64,000 nucleotides of DNA from Candidatus Kapaibacterium thiocyanatum. GTDB lineage: Bacteria > Bacteroidota > Ignavibacteria > Kapaibacteriales > Kapaibacteriaceae. Below, one piece after another: positions 7,542 through 16,502 of the stretch. A model generated the notes under the pieces. The model searched no databases, was not told the DNA's origin, and saw only the letters and a list, made by a program, of their open reading frames with translations. The stretch is from contig MKVH01000021.1 in the NCBI GenBank assembly GCA_001899175.1, forward strand, positions 1-64,000. Direction: 5' to 3'. The position numbers and the translations under genes were made by a program. Position 1 is the stretch's first letter, and each line of letters begins with the position of its first letter.

Positions 7542-9467
7542 ATGCGCATACCGGACCACATCATCGATGAAGTACGTGCGGCGTCGGACATCGTCGACGT
7601 CATCGGCGAGCACGTCCGTCTGAAGAAGATGGGGCGCAACTACCTCGGTCTGTGCCCGTTCCACAACGAGAAGACACCGTCCTTCAACGTCAATCCCGAG
7701 CGCGGCATCTACAAGTGCTTCGGTTGCGGCAAGGCCGGCAATGCCATCACCTTCGTCACCGAGTACCAGCACGTCGGCTTCGTCGATGCCATCAGGATCC
7801 TGGCCGCACGCGCGGGTATCGTCATTCCCGAAGAACGTCAGGACGATCCGACCGGTATCCATGGTCGCAAGGACGGAGCCTTCGCTGCACTGCGTACGGC
7901 GGCGGAATTCTACGCCCAGGTACTGACCAGTCCGGCCGGAGCCACGGCCACGGACTATTTCGCGAAACGCGGATTCACCGCGAAGACCATCACGGACTTC
8001 ACGCTCGGTGCCGCTCCCGCCGCATGGGACGCGACCATCCTGCATCTGCGCGGCAACGGATTCACCGACGAGCATATGGTCGATGCAGGCCTCGTCGTCG
8101 TCCGCGAGGACGGTCGCATGTACGACCGTTTCCGCGGACGGGCCGTCTTCACCATCCGCGACGACCAGGGCCGGGTCGTGGGCTTCAGCGCACGTATCCT
8201 GGCCGATGCCGAAGGGCAGCCCAAGTACATCAACTCACCGCAGGGCCTGCTGTTCGACAAGAGCCGCATCGTCTATGGTCTGGACAGGGCCAAGCGCAAG
8301 ATCAACGAACTGCGTACGGCCATCATCGTCGAAGGCCAGGCCGACGTCGTGTCGATGCATCAGGGCGGCTTCATCAATACCGTCGCCAGCAGCGGAACGT
8401 CTCTCACCCGCGAACATCTGCAACTGCTGCATCGCTACGCCGATACGGTCACCCTGCTGTTCGACGCGGACAATGCCGGACAACAGGCGATGACGCGGGC
8501 CATCGAGCTGGCACTGTCCATCGGCTTCGACGTTCGCGTCGTCGTCCTTCCCGCAGGCTCGGATCCCGACAGCATCATCCGTGACCAGGGTGCGGACAGC
8601 ATGCAGACGATGCTCGACGGTGCAGTGTCCTTCCTCGAATTCCAGGCCGAACGGTTCCGCGACCTCGGGTTGCTGGACGATCCCGCGCATCAGGCCAAGG
8701 CCGTACGGACCCTCCTTCAATGGATAGCCTCCGTCCCCGACAGGCTCCGGCATCCATTCCTCGTCCGCGAACTGGCCGAACGGTTCCGTCTCCAGGAGAA
8801 CTTCCTCCTGCGCGAACTCGCCACCGTCCTGTCCGCACCGAAGCCGACCTCCACCTCGCGATCTGCGCCTCCGGTGCCGCAGACGACGGAACCGCAGCAG
8901 CCTGCGGATGTCCTGTCGACCACACCCGTCATGTTGACGTCGGAACGCGAACTGATCCGTATCGCCCTTACCATGGATCACGGCCTCGCCATGCTGATGC
9001 ACAAGTATCAAGTGACGGACGAAACGTTCTGGAGTGAGGGCGGACGACGTATATTCCAGCGTATCGTCATCGCCGAGGACGAACATCATGATGCGCTCCA
9101 TCCCGTGCTCAACGACGAGGAGCTGTCGCCGACGGAACGTCAGGAAGTGGCGGACATCGCCTACAGCACGGTCAAGGTCAGTGCCCAGTGGGAGCGGTTC
9201 AACGTCGACATGCCTCCACAGGAAGTGTCGCTGCTGGTACGTGACGCACTCGTGAATCTCCATCTGCACCGCATCCAGCACGATCTCGCATCGTTGATGC
9301 GTGTGGTGGACGATGTCGGCGACGTCGATGCACGCGACCGGATCGTCTATCGCATCAACGATCTCGTCATCAAGCGGGAAACGGTCCGCAACTATCTCAA
9401 ACTCAGTCCGGACGATCCTACATGGCTGCACGCCGTCACTCCATCGGCGTCCTCATCTTCTGCATGA
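7542..9467 (+). CDS. dnaG: DNA primase
   Basis: This 641-residue primase makes RNA primers at the replication fork. The N-terminal zinc ribbon uses Cys38, His41, Cys59 and Cys62 (CPFHNEKTPSF, YKCFGCGKAG). The catalytic core and TOPRIM domain follow, including GFSARILAD and TLLFDADNAGQQA. The usual TOPRIM motif EGYMD reads EGQAD here; the acidic residues are kept. The last ~190 residues form the poorly conserved helicase-binding region. The gene lies downstream of folB-folK, and its end overlaps the ybbR-like gene by 46 bases. Confidence 0.95.
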   Translation: MRIPDHIIDEVRAASDIVDVIGEHVRLKKMGRNYLGLCPFHNEKTPSFNVNPERGIYKCFGCGKAGNAITFVTEYQHVGFVDAIRILAARAGIVIPEERQDDPTGIHGRKDGAFAALRTAAEFYAQVLTSPAGATATDYFAKRGFTAKTITDFTLGAAPAAWDATILHLRGNGFTDEHMVDAGLVVVREDGRMYDRFRGRAVFTIRDDQGRVVGFSARILADAEGQPKYINSPQGLLFDKSRIVYGLDRAKRKINELRTAIIVEGQADVVSMHQGGFINTVASSGTSLTREHLQLLHRYADTVTLLFDADNAGQQAMTRAIELALSIGFDVRVVVLPAGSDPDSIIRDQGADSMQTMLDGAVSFLEFQAERFRDLGLLDDPAHQAKAVRTLLQWIASVPDRLRHPFLVRELAERFRLQENFLLRELATVLSAPKPTSTSRSAPPVPQTTEPQQPADVLSTTPVMLTSERELIRIALTMDHGLAMLMHKYQVTDETFWSEGGRRIFQRIVIAEDEHHDALHPVLNDEELSPTERQEVADIAYSTVKVSAQWERFNVDMPPQEVSLLVRDALVNLHLHRIQHDLASLMRVVDDVGDVDARDRIVYRINDLVIKRETVRNYLKLSPDDPTWLHAVTPSASSSSA

Positions 9468-10360
9468 TGCTCGCCTCGCTGCTGTGGGGGTACGTATCAT
9501 TGAACAGGATGTATGAAGACGACGTCGAGCTACCGCTCACGGTGATACCACCGCCCAACCAGGCGCTGCTGTCCACCGTACCGCAGCGGATCGTCGTACG
9601 CGCGCGCGCAACGGGACTGCAACTGCTCAATCTCAAGCTGTTCTCGCGAACGTCGGCATGTACGCTCGATCTCGGGAAGATGAAGCCCGAAAGCCAGGCG
9701 ATGTATCGGATCACCAAGGACGATATCGTCCGGTCGATCACGACGACGCAGTCCATGACGACGCAGAGCGTCCGCCCGTCGACGATGATACTGGCAACGG
9801 GAGACCTCACGATCCGGTCCCTTCCCGTGAAACTGCGATACAGCGTCTCGACCCGTCAGGGATTCCTGATGGTAGGCGAACCTGTCGTGAGCCCTGCGAA
9901 CGTGGAAGTACGCGGCAGTGGGCCCATCCTTCAGTCGTTGAAGCGATGGTATACGGAGCGCGTGATATTGACCGACGTCCACGAGCCCGTGAATACGACC
10001 ATTCCCGTGAGCGATACGATGTCGACGATGCTGAACGTCGTCCCCAATACCGTCCATGTACGCGTCAACGTCCAGCAACTGGCCGATCAGATCGTCGCCG
10101 ACGTTCCTGTGACGATGCCGCCGTCGCTGAACAAGGAAACGTCGATGGTATTTCCTACGCACGTCAAGGTCATCCTGCGCGGCGGTGTGGAAGATCTGGC
10201 CAGGGTATCGATCAACGATATCCAGGTCGCGTTGCCTGAAGCCGACAAGCTATTGGACGGCTTCGTACGGCCTCGCGTCACGGTGCCCGCCGGTACGTGG
10301 TCCGTCGGTACCATTCCCCCCATCGTCCGCTACGTCGAACGCCTGCCGTCAGCGCAGTGA
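9422..10360 (+). CDS. YbbR-like domain membrane-anchored protein
   Basis: The 312-residue protein has one N-terminal membrane helix (about residues 8-28, ending LLWGYVSLNRM) followed by a tandem beta-rich extracytoplasmic region with the YbbR-like spacing, for example ELPLTVIPPPNQALLSTVPQRIVVRA. YbbR proteins often partner the diadenylate cyclase CdaA, but no cdaA is present here. The ATG at 9422 gives a complete helix preceded by positive charge. A second ATG at 9464 forms ATGA with the dnaG stop but would cut the helix. The end overlaps the convergent queA by 12 bases. Confidence 0.75.
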   Translation: MAARRHSIGVLIFCMMLASLLWGYVSLNRMYEDDVELPLTVIPPPNQALLSTVPQRIVVRARATGLQLLNLKLFSRTSACTLDLGKMKPESQAMYRITKDDIVRSITTTQSMTTQSVRPSTMILATGDLTIRSLPVKLRYSVSTRQGFLMVGEPVVSPANVEVRGSGPILQSLKRWYTERVILTDVHEPVNTTIPVSDTMSTMLNVVPNTVHVRVNVQQLADQIVADVPVTMPPSLNKETSMVFPTHVKVILRGGVEDLARVSINDIQVALPEADKLLDGFVRPRVTVPAGTWSVGTIPPIVRYVERLPSAQ

Positions 10361-11572
10361 TCGCCGCATGATCAGCGAACTATCACCGTAACTCAGGAAG
10401 CGGTAGCCATCGGCCAACGCCGTGCCGTAGATCGTCCGCCAGAACGGCTCACCACACAGTGCCGCCACGAGAAGAAGCAACGTGCTTCCGGGTTGATGGA
10501 AGTTCGTGACGAGAGCGTCGCAGGATCGTATCGCGGCCCCGGGCAACAGCATGACGGCCGTCGTCCCCCAGCACGTCTCCATATCGTTCGCCTTCATCCA
10601 TTCCAGTACGGCGTCGAATGCGTCATGACGCGACACGGACGTAAGCGTCGTATCGAGGGCATCCCACTGACCGATGTCGAGGCCATCCGTATCGAAGCCA
10701 TCACGCACGAGGCGTGCTCCGAACAGATAGACCGATTCCAGCGTGCGCAACGACGTCGTACCGACGACGGTGATCCATGCCTCGTCGTGGGCCGTATGTT
10801 CCACGATACGTTCCAGCTCCGTTCGTGCGATGCCGATCCGTTCACGGTGCATCACATGATCACGGACATCGGCGGCGCTGACCGGCTTGAACGTTCCCAT
10901 CCCCACGTGCAGCGTCACTGCAGCCGTCGCGACCCCTTTCTCTCCGAGTGCGTCCATCACGCGAGGTGTGAAGTGAAGCCCGGCCGTCGGTGCGGCCACC
11001 GATCCCTCTTCCCTGGCGAAGACGGTCTGATATCGTTCCTTGTCCGACTCTTCGGCATCGCGATGCAGATATGGGGGCAAGGGAACGCTGCCGTATTCTT
11101 CGAGGATGGCGGACAACGTTCCACCCGTCGACCACTGCAACCGTACCGTGGCTTCGCCATCCGTCTTCGACAGTACCACGGCGCGGAGATTCGCATCCCC
11201 GGAAATCCGGTCCACGAGAACCATGTCCTGCAGTACATGACGCCCGCCGATCAGACATTCCCAGTCACTGGGCTCTCTGGAAGCGAGAACGATGGCGGGA
11301 TCGGGTGACGGAGCGACGGGATTCACGAGGAACACTTCGACACGTCCACCCGTCGGTTTGAAGAGCTGCAGCCTCGCAGCGATGACGCGCGTCCTGTTCA
11401 CGACGAGCATCGATCCCTCTGGAAGGAGATCGGCGATATCGCTGAAGACACGATGCCGGATGGTTCCTTCCTCGACGTCCGCCACGAGCAGGCGGCTGGA
11501 GTCACGTTCTTCGAGAGGATGCCGGGCGATGCGTTGTTCGGGAAGGTCGTAGGTATAGCGGGAGAGATCCAT
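10349..11572 (-). CDS. queA: S-adenosylmethionine:tRNA ribosyltransferase-isomerase
   Basis: This 407-residue protein begins MDLSRYTYDLPEQRIARHPLEERDSSRLLV, the classic QueA start. It contains VVNRTRVIAARL, EVFLVNP, SVAAPTAGLHFT and the C-terminal TNFHQPGSTLLLLVAAL. QueA transfers and rearranges ribose from SAM onto preQ1 in tRNA to give epoxyqueuosine. The start at 11572 follows homology; the frame runs open further upstream. It is transcribed alone, divergently from sppA and convergently with the ybbR-like gene. Other queuosine genes lie at 13734, 14076 and 47954. Confidence 0.95.
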   Translation of the reverse strand: MDLSRYTYDLPEQRIARHPLEERDSSRLLVADVEEGTIRHRVFSDIADLLPEGSMLVVNRTRVIAARLQLFKPTGGRVEVFLVNPVAPSPDPAIVLASREPSDWECLIGGRHVLQDMVLVDRISGDANLRAVVLSKTDGEATVRLQWSTGGTLSAILEEYGSVPLPPYLHRDAEESDKERYQTVFAREEGSVAAPTAGLHFTPRVMDALGEKGVATAAVTLHVGMGTFKPVSAADVRDHVMHRERIGIARTELERIVEHTAHDEAWITVVGTTSLRTLESVYLFGARLVRDGFDTDGLDIGQWDALDTTLTSVSRHDAFDAVLEWMKANDMETCWGTTAVMLLPGAAIRSCDALVTNFHQPGSTLLLLVAALCGEPFWRTIYGTALADGYRFLSYGDSSLIMRRSLR

Positions 11573-11663
11573 GATGTAATTTCCAGTCGTATGCAACCTT
11601 TCGGAATGGGGAGCGTACCGCATCCCGTTCCTTTTCCCAGCCATTTGACCGGAGCCACGATAC

Positions 11664-13598
11664 ATGCAAGATAGCCATACCCCTCCGCCCGTACCGCCTC
11701 CACCCATGGCCTACCAACCCCGCCGCAGGACGCGGTGGTGGATTCCCGTGGCCATCATCGGAGGTATCCTCGTCGTCTTCATCGCCATCATCGGCATCTT
11801 CGTGAGCGCCGTCACCAGTGGCCTCGGAAGCAAGGACGAGCCCGTATCCGTGAGGAACAATTCCGTCCTGCTGCTCGATCTCTCGAACGGACTGCAGGAG
11901 TACGACGTTCCCGCACCTTTCAACTTCGGTAACAACAAACGCAGTGTGACGCTGTTCGACGTGCTTCTGGCGATCCGCCGCGCCAAGGAAGACACGAAGA
12001 TCAAGGGCATCTACTACCGAGCCGGCGGCGAAGGTATCGGCTATGCCAAGCTGTCCGAAGTACGCGACGCCCTCATCGACTTCAAGACGTCCGGCAAGTT
12101 CATCTATGCCTACATGGAAGGCGGCACCAAGGCCCACTACTTCCTCGCATCCGTCGCCGATTCGATCTTCATGCCGCAGGAAGCGCTCGTGACGATCAAC
12201 GCCTTCGGCGCGTCCGCTCCGTTCCTCAAGGGCGCCTTCGACAAGCTCGGCGTGGAATGGCACGTGGAGCAGTTCGAGGAATACAAGTCGGCCGCCGAAA
12301 CGATGAGCCGCAGCAACTGGACCGGACCAGCCAAGGAAGAACTGCGTGCCATCGTCGAACAACGTGAACGCACGTTCGTCGACGCCATCGCCGCAAGCCG
12401 CAAGCTCGATCCTGCCGCCGTTCGCGCGGCGCTGGACCGCGGCATCTTCACGACGGATACGGCCCTGGCGAACAAGTTCATCGATGGTGTCGCGATGGAA
12501 AGCGGCGTGCGGGACCGCATCCGCCTGCGCATCGATCCCAAGGATTCCAGTGAATCCGGAACCCTCCGCCTGCTCTCGATCAACAAGTACGTCAGCTCGG
12601 TCGACGCCAAGGCTGCCGAAGCCGCCACCGATCGCAACCATACCGTCGCGATCGTCTATGCGAGCGGCGCCATCCGCCCGGGCAAGAATGACAATGCCTT
12701 CGACAACGAAGGGATCTATGCCAAGAACCTGATCAAGGAACTGCGGGCCGCACGCGACAACGACGACATCTCGGCCATCATCCTCCGCATCGACAGCCCC
12801 GGGGGCTCGGCGATGGCGTCGGACGAGATCTGGGATGCCATCGTGGACATCCGCAAGACGAAGCCCGTCTATGCTTCGATGAGCGACGTGGCCGCGTCCG
12901 GCGGATACTACATGGCCATGGCCTGCGATACGATCATCGCCCATCCCAGCACGATCACGGGCTCCATCGGCGTAATCTCGGCCATCCCCAACCTCTCCGG
13001 CACCATGAGCAAGATCGGCGTCACCACCGACACCATCACGCTGGGACGCTCGGCTCACTTCCTGAACGTCACCATGCCGATGTCGGAGACGGACAAGAAG
13101 GTCTTCCACGAATTCGGTTCCGGCGTCTATCGCCGCTTCGTCCAGAAAGTCGCCGACAGCCGCAAGAAGTCCTTCGAGGAAACGCGCCTTCTCGCCCGTG
13201 GCCGCGTATGGACCGGTGAGGCGGCCAGAGCCAACGGTCTCGTGGACATCAACGGCGGCCTGCTCGAAACCATCAAGGTCGTCAAGAAACGCCTCGGTAT
13301 CGCGGAGGACGTGAAGGTGCGAATCCGGATGTATCCGGAGAAGACCAACAGCATCGACGCCCTGCTGCGCATGCTCGGCCTCAACGATAACGACGACACC
13401 GAAGAGAACCACACGAACACGTCGACCGTCCAGAACTTCCTGGCGGCCGTGACGGACAAGGGAACGCCCGTCGAACAGGTCTGGAAGACCCTTCCGGGAC
13501 CGATGAAGGAGCAGGTCAAGCACGCGGCCACGCTGACCGATCTCGGCCTGCACGAACACACCCTCGTCATGCTGCCCAGCCTCCTGACGAACGACTGA
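11664..13598 (+). CDS. sppA: Signal peptide peptidase SppA, 67-kDa type
   Basis: The 644-residue S49 peptidase has two tandem S49 domains like the E. coli enzyme. After a proline-rich start there is one membrane helix (about residues 25-50). The catalytic lysine is visible as Lys208 in EEYKSAAE and the nucleophile as Ser412 in DVAASGGYY, close to K209/S409 of E. coli SppA. The segment LRIDSPGGSAMASDEIW is also typical. It degrades cleaved signal peptides and membrane-associated peptides from the periplasmic side. The C-terminal ~90 residues are less conserved. A strong terminator follows at 13624. Confidence 0.93.
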   Translation: MQDSHTPPPVPPPPMAYQPRRRTRWWIPVAIIGGILVVFIAIIGIFVSAVTSGLGSKDEPVSVRNNSVLLLDLSNGLQEYDVPAPFNFGNNKRSVTLFDVLLAIRRAKEDTKIKGIYYRAGGEGIGYAKLSEVRDALIDFKTSGKFIYAYMEGGTKAHYFLASVADSIFMPQEALVTINAFGASAPFLKGAFDKLGVEWHVEQFEEYKSAAETMSRSNWTGPAKEELRAIVEQRERTFVDAIAASRKLDPAAVRAALDRGIFTTDTALANKFIDGVAMESGVRDRIRLRIDPKDSSESGTLRLLSINKYVSSVDAKAAEAATDRNHTVAIVYASGAIRPGKNDNAFDNEGIYAKNLIKELRAARDNDDISAIILRIDSPGGSAMASDEIWDAIVDIRKTKPVYASMSDVAASGGYYMAMACDTIIAHPSTITGSIGVISAIPNLSGTMSKIGVTTDTITLGRSAHFLNVTMPMSETDKKVFHEFGSGVYRRFVQKVADSRKKSFEETRLLARGRVWTGEAARANGLVDINGGLLETIKVVKKRLGIAEDVKVRIRMYPEKTNSIDALLRMLGLNDNDDTEENHTNTSTVQNFLAAVTDKGTPVEQVWKTLPGPMKEQVKHAATLTDLGLHEHTLVMLPSLLTND

Positions 13599-13623
13599 CG
13601 GAACCATATTCCGGCCATCTCCC

Positions 13624-13660
13624 GAAGCCCGGCTCCCTGGAGCCGGGCTTCTCTGTTTTA
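13624..13660 (+). terminator. Rho-independent terminator after sppA
   Basis: GAAGCCCGGCTCC (13624-13636) pairs perfectly with GGAGCCGGGCTTC (13639-13651) and is followed by TCTGTTTTA. It separates sppA from the queF operon. Confidence 0.9.
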
Positions 13661-13667
13661 TCTTCCG

Positions 13668-13675
13668 TAAATTTG
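13668..13675 (+). promoter_or_regulatory. Candidate -7 box before queF
   Basis: TAAATTTG matches TAnnTTTG and lies 58 bases before the queF ATG, just after the sppA terminator. No TTTG is seen 19-20 bases upstream, so the -33 element is weak or absent. I see no preQ1 riboswitch-like pseudoknot in the leader. Confidence 0.5.
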
Positions 13676-13733
13676 CCGTTCGCCGTGCCAGTGCGGTCCG
13701 GCCCCTTCTACGATCTAACCGCTGGAATCCGTC

Positions 13734-14072
13734 ATGACCATCGAAACGTTCCCCAATCCGCGCCCCGAGCGCCCGTACACCATCACGCACGTGAACCCCG
13801 AATTCACGTCGGTATGCCCGAAGACGGGCCTGCCCGACTTCGGCACGATGACCGTCGAGTACGTACCGGATGCGACGTGTATCGAACTGAAGGCCCTGAA
13901 ATACTACTATCTCGACTTCCGCAACAAGGGCATCTTCTACGAAGCCGTGACCAACCAGATCCTCGACGATCTCGTGGCATGCTGTGCACCGCGTTCGATG
14001 AAGGTCACCGCGGAATGGAAGGCACGCGGCGGCATCAACAGTATCATCGTCGCCGAATACGTCAAGAGCTGA
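13734..14072 (+). CDS. queF: NADPH-dependent 7-cyano-7-deazaguanine reductase
   Basis: The 112-residue protein is the short single-domain QueF form. Cys28 in [13 protein letters not shown] is the nucleophile that forms the thioimide with preQ0, the nearby Asp of PDFG is the acid, and [10 protein letters not shown] is the QueF motif for NADPH binding. It reduces the nitrile of preQ0 to the aminomethyl of preQ1 in queuosine synthesis. queD starts three bases after its stop, and gltX follows, forming a tRNA-related operon. Confidence 0.95.
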   Translation: MTIETFPNPRPERPYTITHVNPEFTSVCPKTGLPDFGTMTVEYVPDATCIELKALKYYYLDFRNKGIFYEAVTNQILDDLVACCAPRSMKVTAEWKARGGINSIIVAEYVKS

Positions 14073-14075
14073 TCG

Positions 14076-14498
14076 ATGCGCACAACGATCTCCAAAACCT
14101 TCCGCTGGGAAATGGGCCATCGCCTGCCCACCCATCCTGGCCTCTGCCGGAACATCCACGGTCATTCGTACGAAGCTCTCGTCGTCCTCGCCGGCGAGCC
14201 TGCGGCCGACGGCATGGTCATGGACTACTTCGACGTCAAGACGATGGTGCAGCCGATCATCGATGAACTCGATCACTGCTTCCTTCTCGATACGTCCGAC
14301 ACCGTGCTCGGAGACTTCTTCGCAGCACATCCGATGAAGGTCGTCAGCGTCGGCTTCCCGACCACTGCCGAGAACATCGCACGCATGCTCCTCGAACGTA
14401 TCGTGGAACGCCTGCCCCACGACCACAGGCTCGACGCCGTCCGTGTGCGCGTCTACGAAACGGAGAAGACCTGGGCAGAAGTCGAAGCCGGACTGTGA
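14076..14498 (+). CDS. queD: 6-carboxy-5,6,7,8-tetrahydropterin synthase
   Basis: This 140-residue protein belongs to the PTPS/QueD family. Zinc ligands are His15, His28 and His30 (GHRL and the HGH of NIHGHSYE), and Cys24 is the catalytic cysteine. DYFDVK and LDHCFLLD are typical of the family. It converts dihydroneopterin triphosphate to CPH4 early in queuosine synthesis. QueE, the following enzyme, is not in this window; QueC is at 47954. The gene is tightly coupled to queF. Confidence 0.93.
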   Translation: MRTTISKTFRWEMGHRLPTHPGLCRNIHGHSYEALVVLAGEPAADGMVMDYFDVKTMVQPIIDELDHCFLLDTSDTVLGDFFAAHPMKVVSVGFPTTAENIARMLLERIVERLPHDHRLDAVRVRVYETEKTWAEVEAGL

Positions 14499-14554
14499 CG
14501 TCCGGAATACCGGGTGACGGAACGCCACCCATCATTCAAGAACACGAATCCGCC

Positions 14555-16012
14555 ATGCAAGCATCAACCAACAAGCCTCCACGCGTTCGCTTCGCACCGT
14601 CACCGACGGGTTTCCTCCATATCGGAAGCCTGCGCACAGCGCTCTATAACTTCCTGTTCGCCAAGCACAACGGCGGCTCGTGCATCCTTCGTATCGAGGA
14701 TACGGACCGTACACGCCTCGTCGAAGGCGCCATGGAGGAACAGATCGGATCGCTCGCATGGGCCGGTGTGATCTTCGACGAAGGTCCGCACGTCGGCGGA
14801 AACTTTGGTCCCTACGTCCAGAGCGAACGCTTCCCGCTCTACCGCGAATACGGTATGAAGCTCGTCGAAACGGGCCACGCCTACTATGCCTTCGATACAT
14901 CCGAGGAACTCGATGCCATGCGCGTACGCCAACAGGCCGCAGGCATCGCACCGAAGTACGATCGGTCGTCCATGCGTAACCAGTATACGCTCGGTGAGCA
15001 GGAGACACAACGCCTCCTGGGCGAAGGTGCCCATCACGTCATACGGCTCAAGGTTCCGCTTCAGGCGGACGTACGCTTTCACGACGAGATCCGCGGTGAT
15101 GTCGTCGTCAACGGCCGTGAGATCGACGACCAGATCCTGCTCAAGAGCGATGGCTTCCCGACCTATCACCTGGCCAACGTCGTCGACGACCATCTGATGG
15201 AGATCACGCACGTCATCCGCGCGGAAGAGTGGCTGCCGTCGACACCGAAGCACGTCCTGCTCTACGAAGCCTTCGGATGGGAGGCTCCCGTCTTCGCGCA
15301 CGTACCACTGCTCCTCAACCCCGACAGGTCGAAGATGAGCAAACGCCATGGCGACGTCATGGTACGCGACTTCGCTGCGAAGGGATACTTCCCGGATGCA
15401 CTCGTCAACTTCGTGGCCCTCTGCGGCTGGAATCCCGGAAGCGACCGCGAGATCTTCTCGATGACCGAACTCGTCGAGGCCTTCTCGCTCGAACGCGTGA
15501 ACAAGGCAGGCGCCGTCTTCGACTACAAGAAGCTCGAATGGATGAACGGCGAATACCTCAAGAGCAAGGACCCTGCGACGATGGTCCCCGGCATCATGCC
15601 GATGCTCGAAGAGGCAGGCTATACCTACGTCGATCCCGCCTACGTGGCGCGCGTCATCACCCTGCTGCGTGAGCGCATCACGTTCGTGAAGGACGTCGTC
15701 CAGTTCGCCGACTACCTGTTCTCGGACACCGTTACCATCGACGAAGAGTATCGCGCCAAGCACTGGAACGAAGGGACCGCTGCGATGATCGCCGATCTCT
15801 CCACGATATTCGACGCAGCTCCGTCGTTCGATCATGCCACGCTGCACGATCTCGCGTCGGCATATGCCAAGGAGCGCGGCCTCAAGATGGGTGCCCTGCT
15901 CCATCCGCTTCGTGCGGTCCTCACCGGCAAGAGCGTCGGTGCCGGACTGTTCGACACCATGGAACTCCTCGGCCGTGAACGTTCGCTCGCACGATTGAAG
16001 TCCAACGCATGA
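14555..16012 (+). CDS. gltX: Glutamyl-tRNA synthetase
   Basis: This 485-residue class I synthetase begins near RVRFAPSPTGFLHIGSLRTALYN with the HIGS ATP motif at residues 22-25. It has LRIEDTDRTR, the KMSKR loop (KMSKRHGDV), and an alpha-helical anticodon-binding C-terminus. It charges tRNA with glutamate. The ATG at 14555 is chosen from family starts; the frame is open back to 14495, overlapping queD. The downstream lipoprotein overlaps its stop by four bases. Confidence 0.96.
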   Translation: MQASTNKPPRVRFAPSPTGFLHIGSLRTALYNFLFAKHNGGSCILRIEDTDRTRLVEGAMEEQIGSLAWAGVIFDEGPHVGGNFGPYVQSERFPLYREYGMKLVETGHAYYAFDTSEELDAMRVRQQAAGIAPKYDRSSMRNQYTLGEQETQRLLGEGAHHVIRLKVPLQADVRFHDEIRGDVVVNGREIDDQILLKSDGFPTYHLANVVDDHLMEITHVIRAEEWLPSTPKHVLLYEAFGWEAPVFAHVPLLLNPDRSKMSKRHGDVMVRDFAAKGYFPDALVNFVALCGWNPGSDREIFSMTELVEAFSLERVNKAGAVFDYKKLEWMNGEYLKSKDPATMVPGIMPMLEEAGYTYVDPAYVARVITLLRERITFVKDVVQFADYLFSDTVTIDEEYRAKHWNEGTAAMIADLSTIFDAAPSFDHATLHDLASAYAKERGLKMGALLHPLRAVLTGKSVGAGLFDTMELLGRERSLARLKSNA

Positions 16013-16491
16013 AGCATTCCCTCGTCATCACCTGCATCGTCGCCACGACCTGCGCGGCATGGCTCGGCGGTTGCGGCTCATCCCGGCCGACGACGACTGC
16101 ACCATGCATCGGCGAATCCCTCAAGGAGCTGGTGATCCGCTGGGGCACGGAACATGATTCCATCTCGACCGTCGAAGGATACGAGCTTACGACCAAGGGT
16201 GAAGTGTTTCGGTTCGAGGGACCGAAATCGGCCGCGGACTCTCTTCCGCGCACGTATCTGGGCTTCGTTGATCAGGCGGCGTATTGCGAGGAAGCCGCAG
16301 CAACGAAGGATGCATTTCTCAAGACACAGGCATTGAACGTTCGGGGGATTCGCGGACGGTTCGTCGAATATGTGAATCCACGAACAGGCGTATATTTACG
16401 CGTGGTATGGAATCCCGATCTACAGACATTCCAAAGTCGGGACTTCCGTGCACAGTACGAGGCGCTCATGCAGCTCGTGCCCGCCAATTGA
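16009..16491 (+). CDS. Hypothetical lipoprotein
   Basis: The 160-residue protein has a signal peptide with lipobox LGGC (Cys22) and no recognised domain. The mature part is mixed alpha/beta, with a C-terminal segment YVNPRTGVYLRVVWNPDLQTFQSRDF and two further cysteines. The ATG overlaps the gltX stop (ATGA) and its own stop lies 11 bases before the sigma54-type regulator, so it sits inside that operon. Its role is unknown; a link to envelope sensing by the regulator is only a guess from position. Confidence 0.6.
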   Translation: MKHSLVITCIVATTCAAWLGGCGSSRPTTTAPCIGESLKELVIRWGTEHDSISTVEGYELTTKGEVFRFEGPKSAADSLPRTYLGFVDQAAYCEEAAATKDAFLKTQALNVRGIRGRFVEYVNPRTGVYLRVVWNPDLQTFQSRDFRAQYEALMQLVPAN

Positions 16492-16502
16492 CTCCGCATC
16501 CC

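Noticed and set aside
13676-13733. PreQ1 riboswitch before queF
   Set aside because: The 58-base leader lacks the C-rich and A-rich segments needed for the preQ1-I pseudoknot.
11502-14528. A 1008-codon minus-strand open frame covering sppA, queF and queD
   Set aside because: It is antisense to three genes with clear catalytic motifs, and it crosses their boundaries and a terminator.
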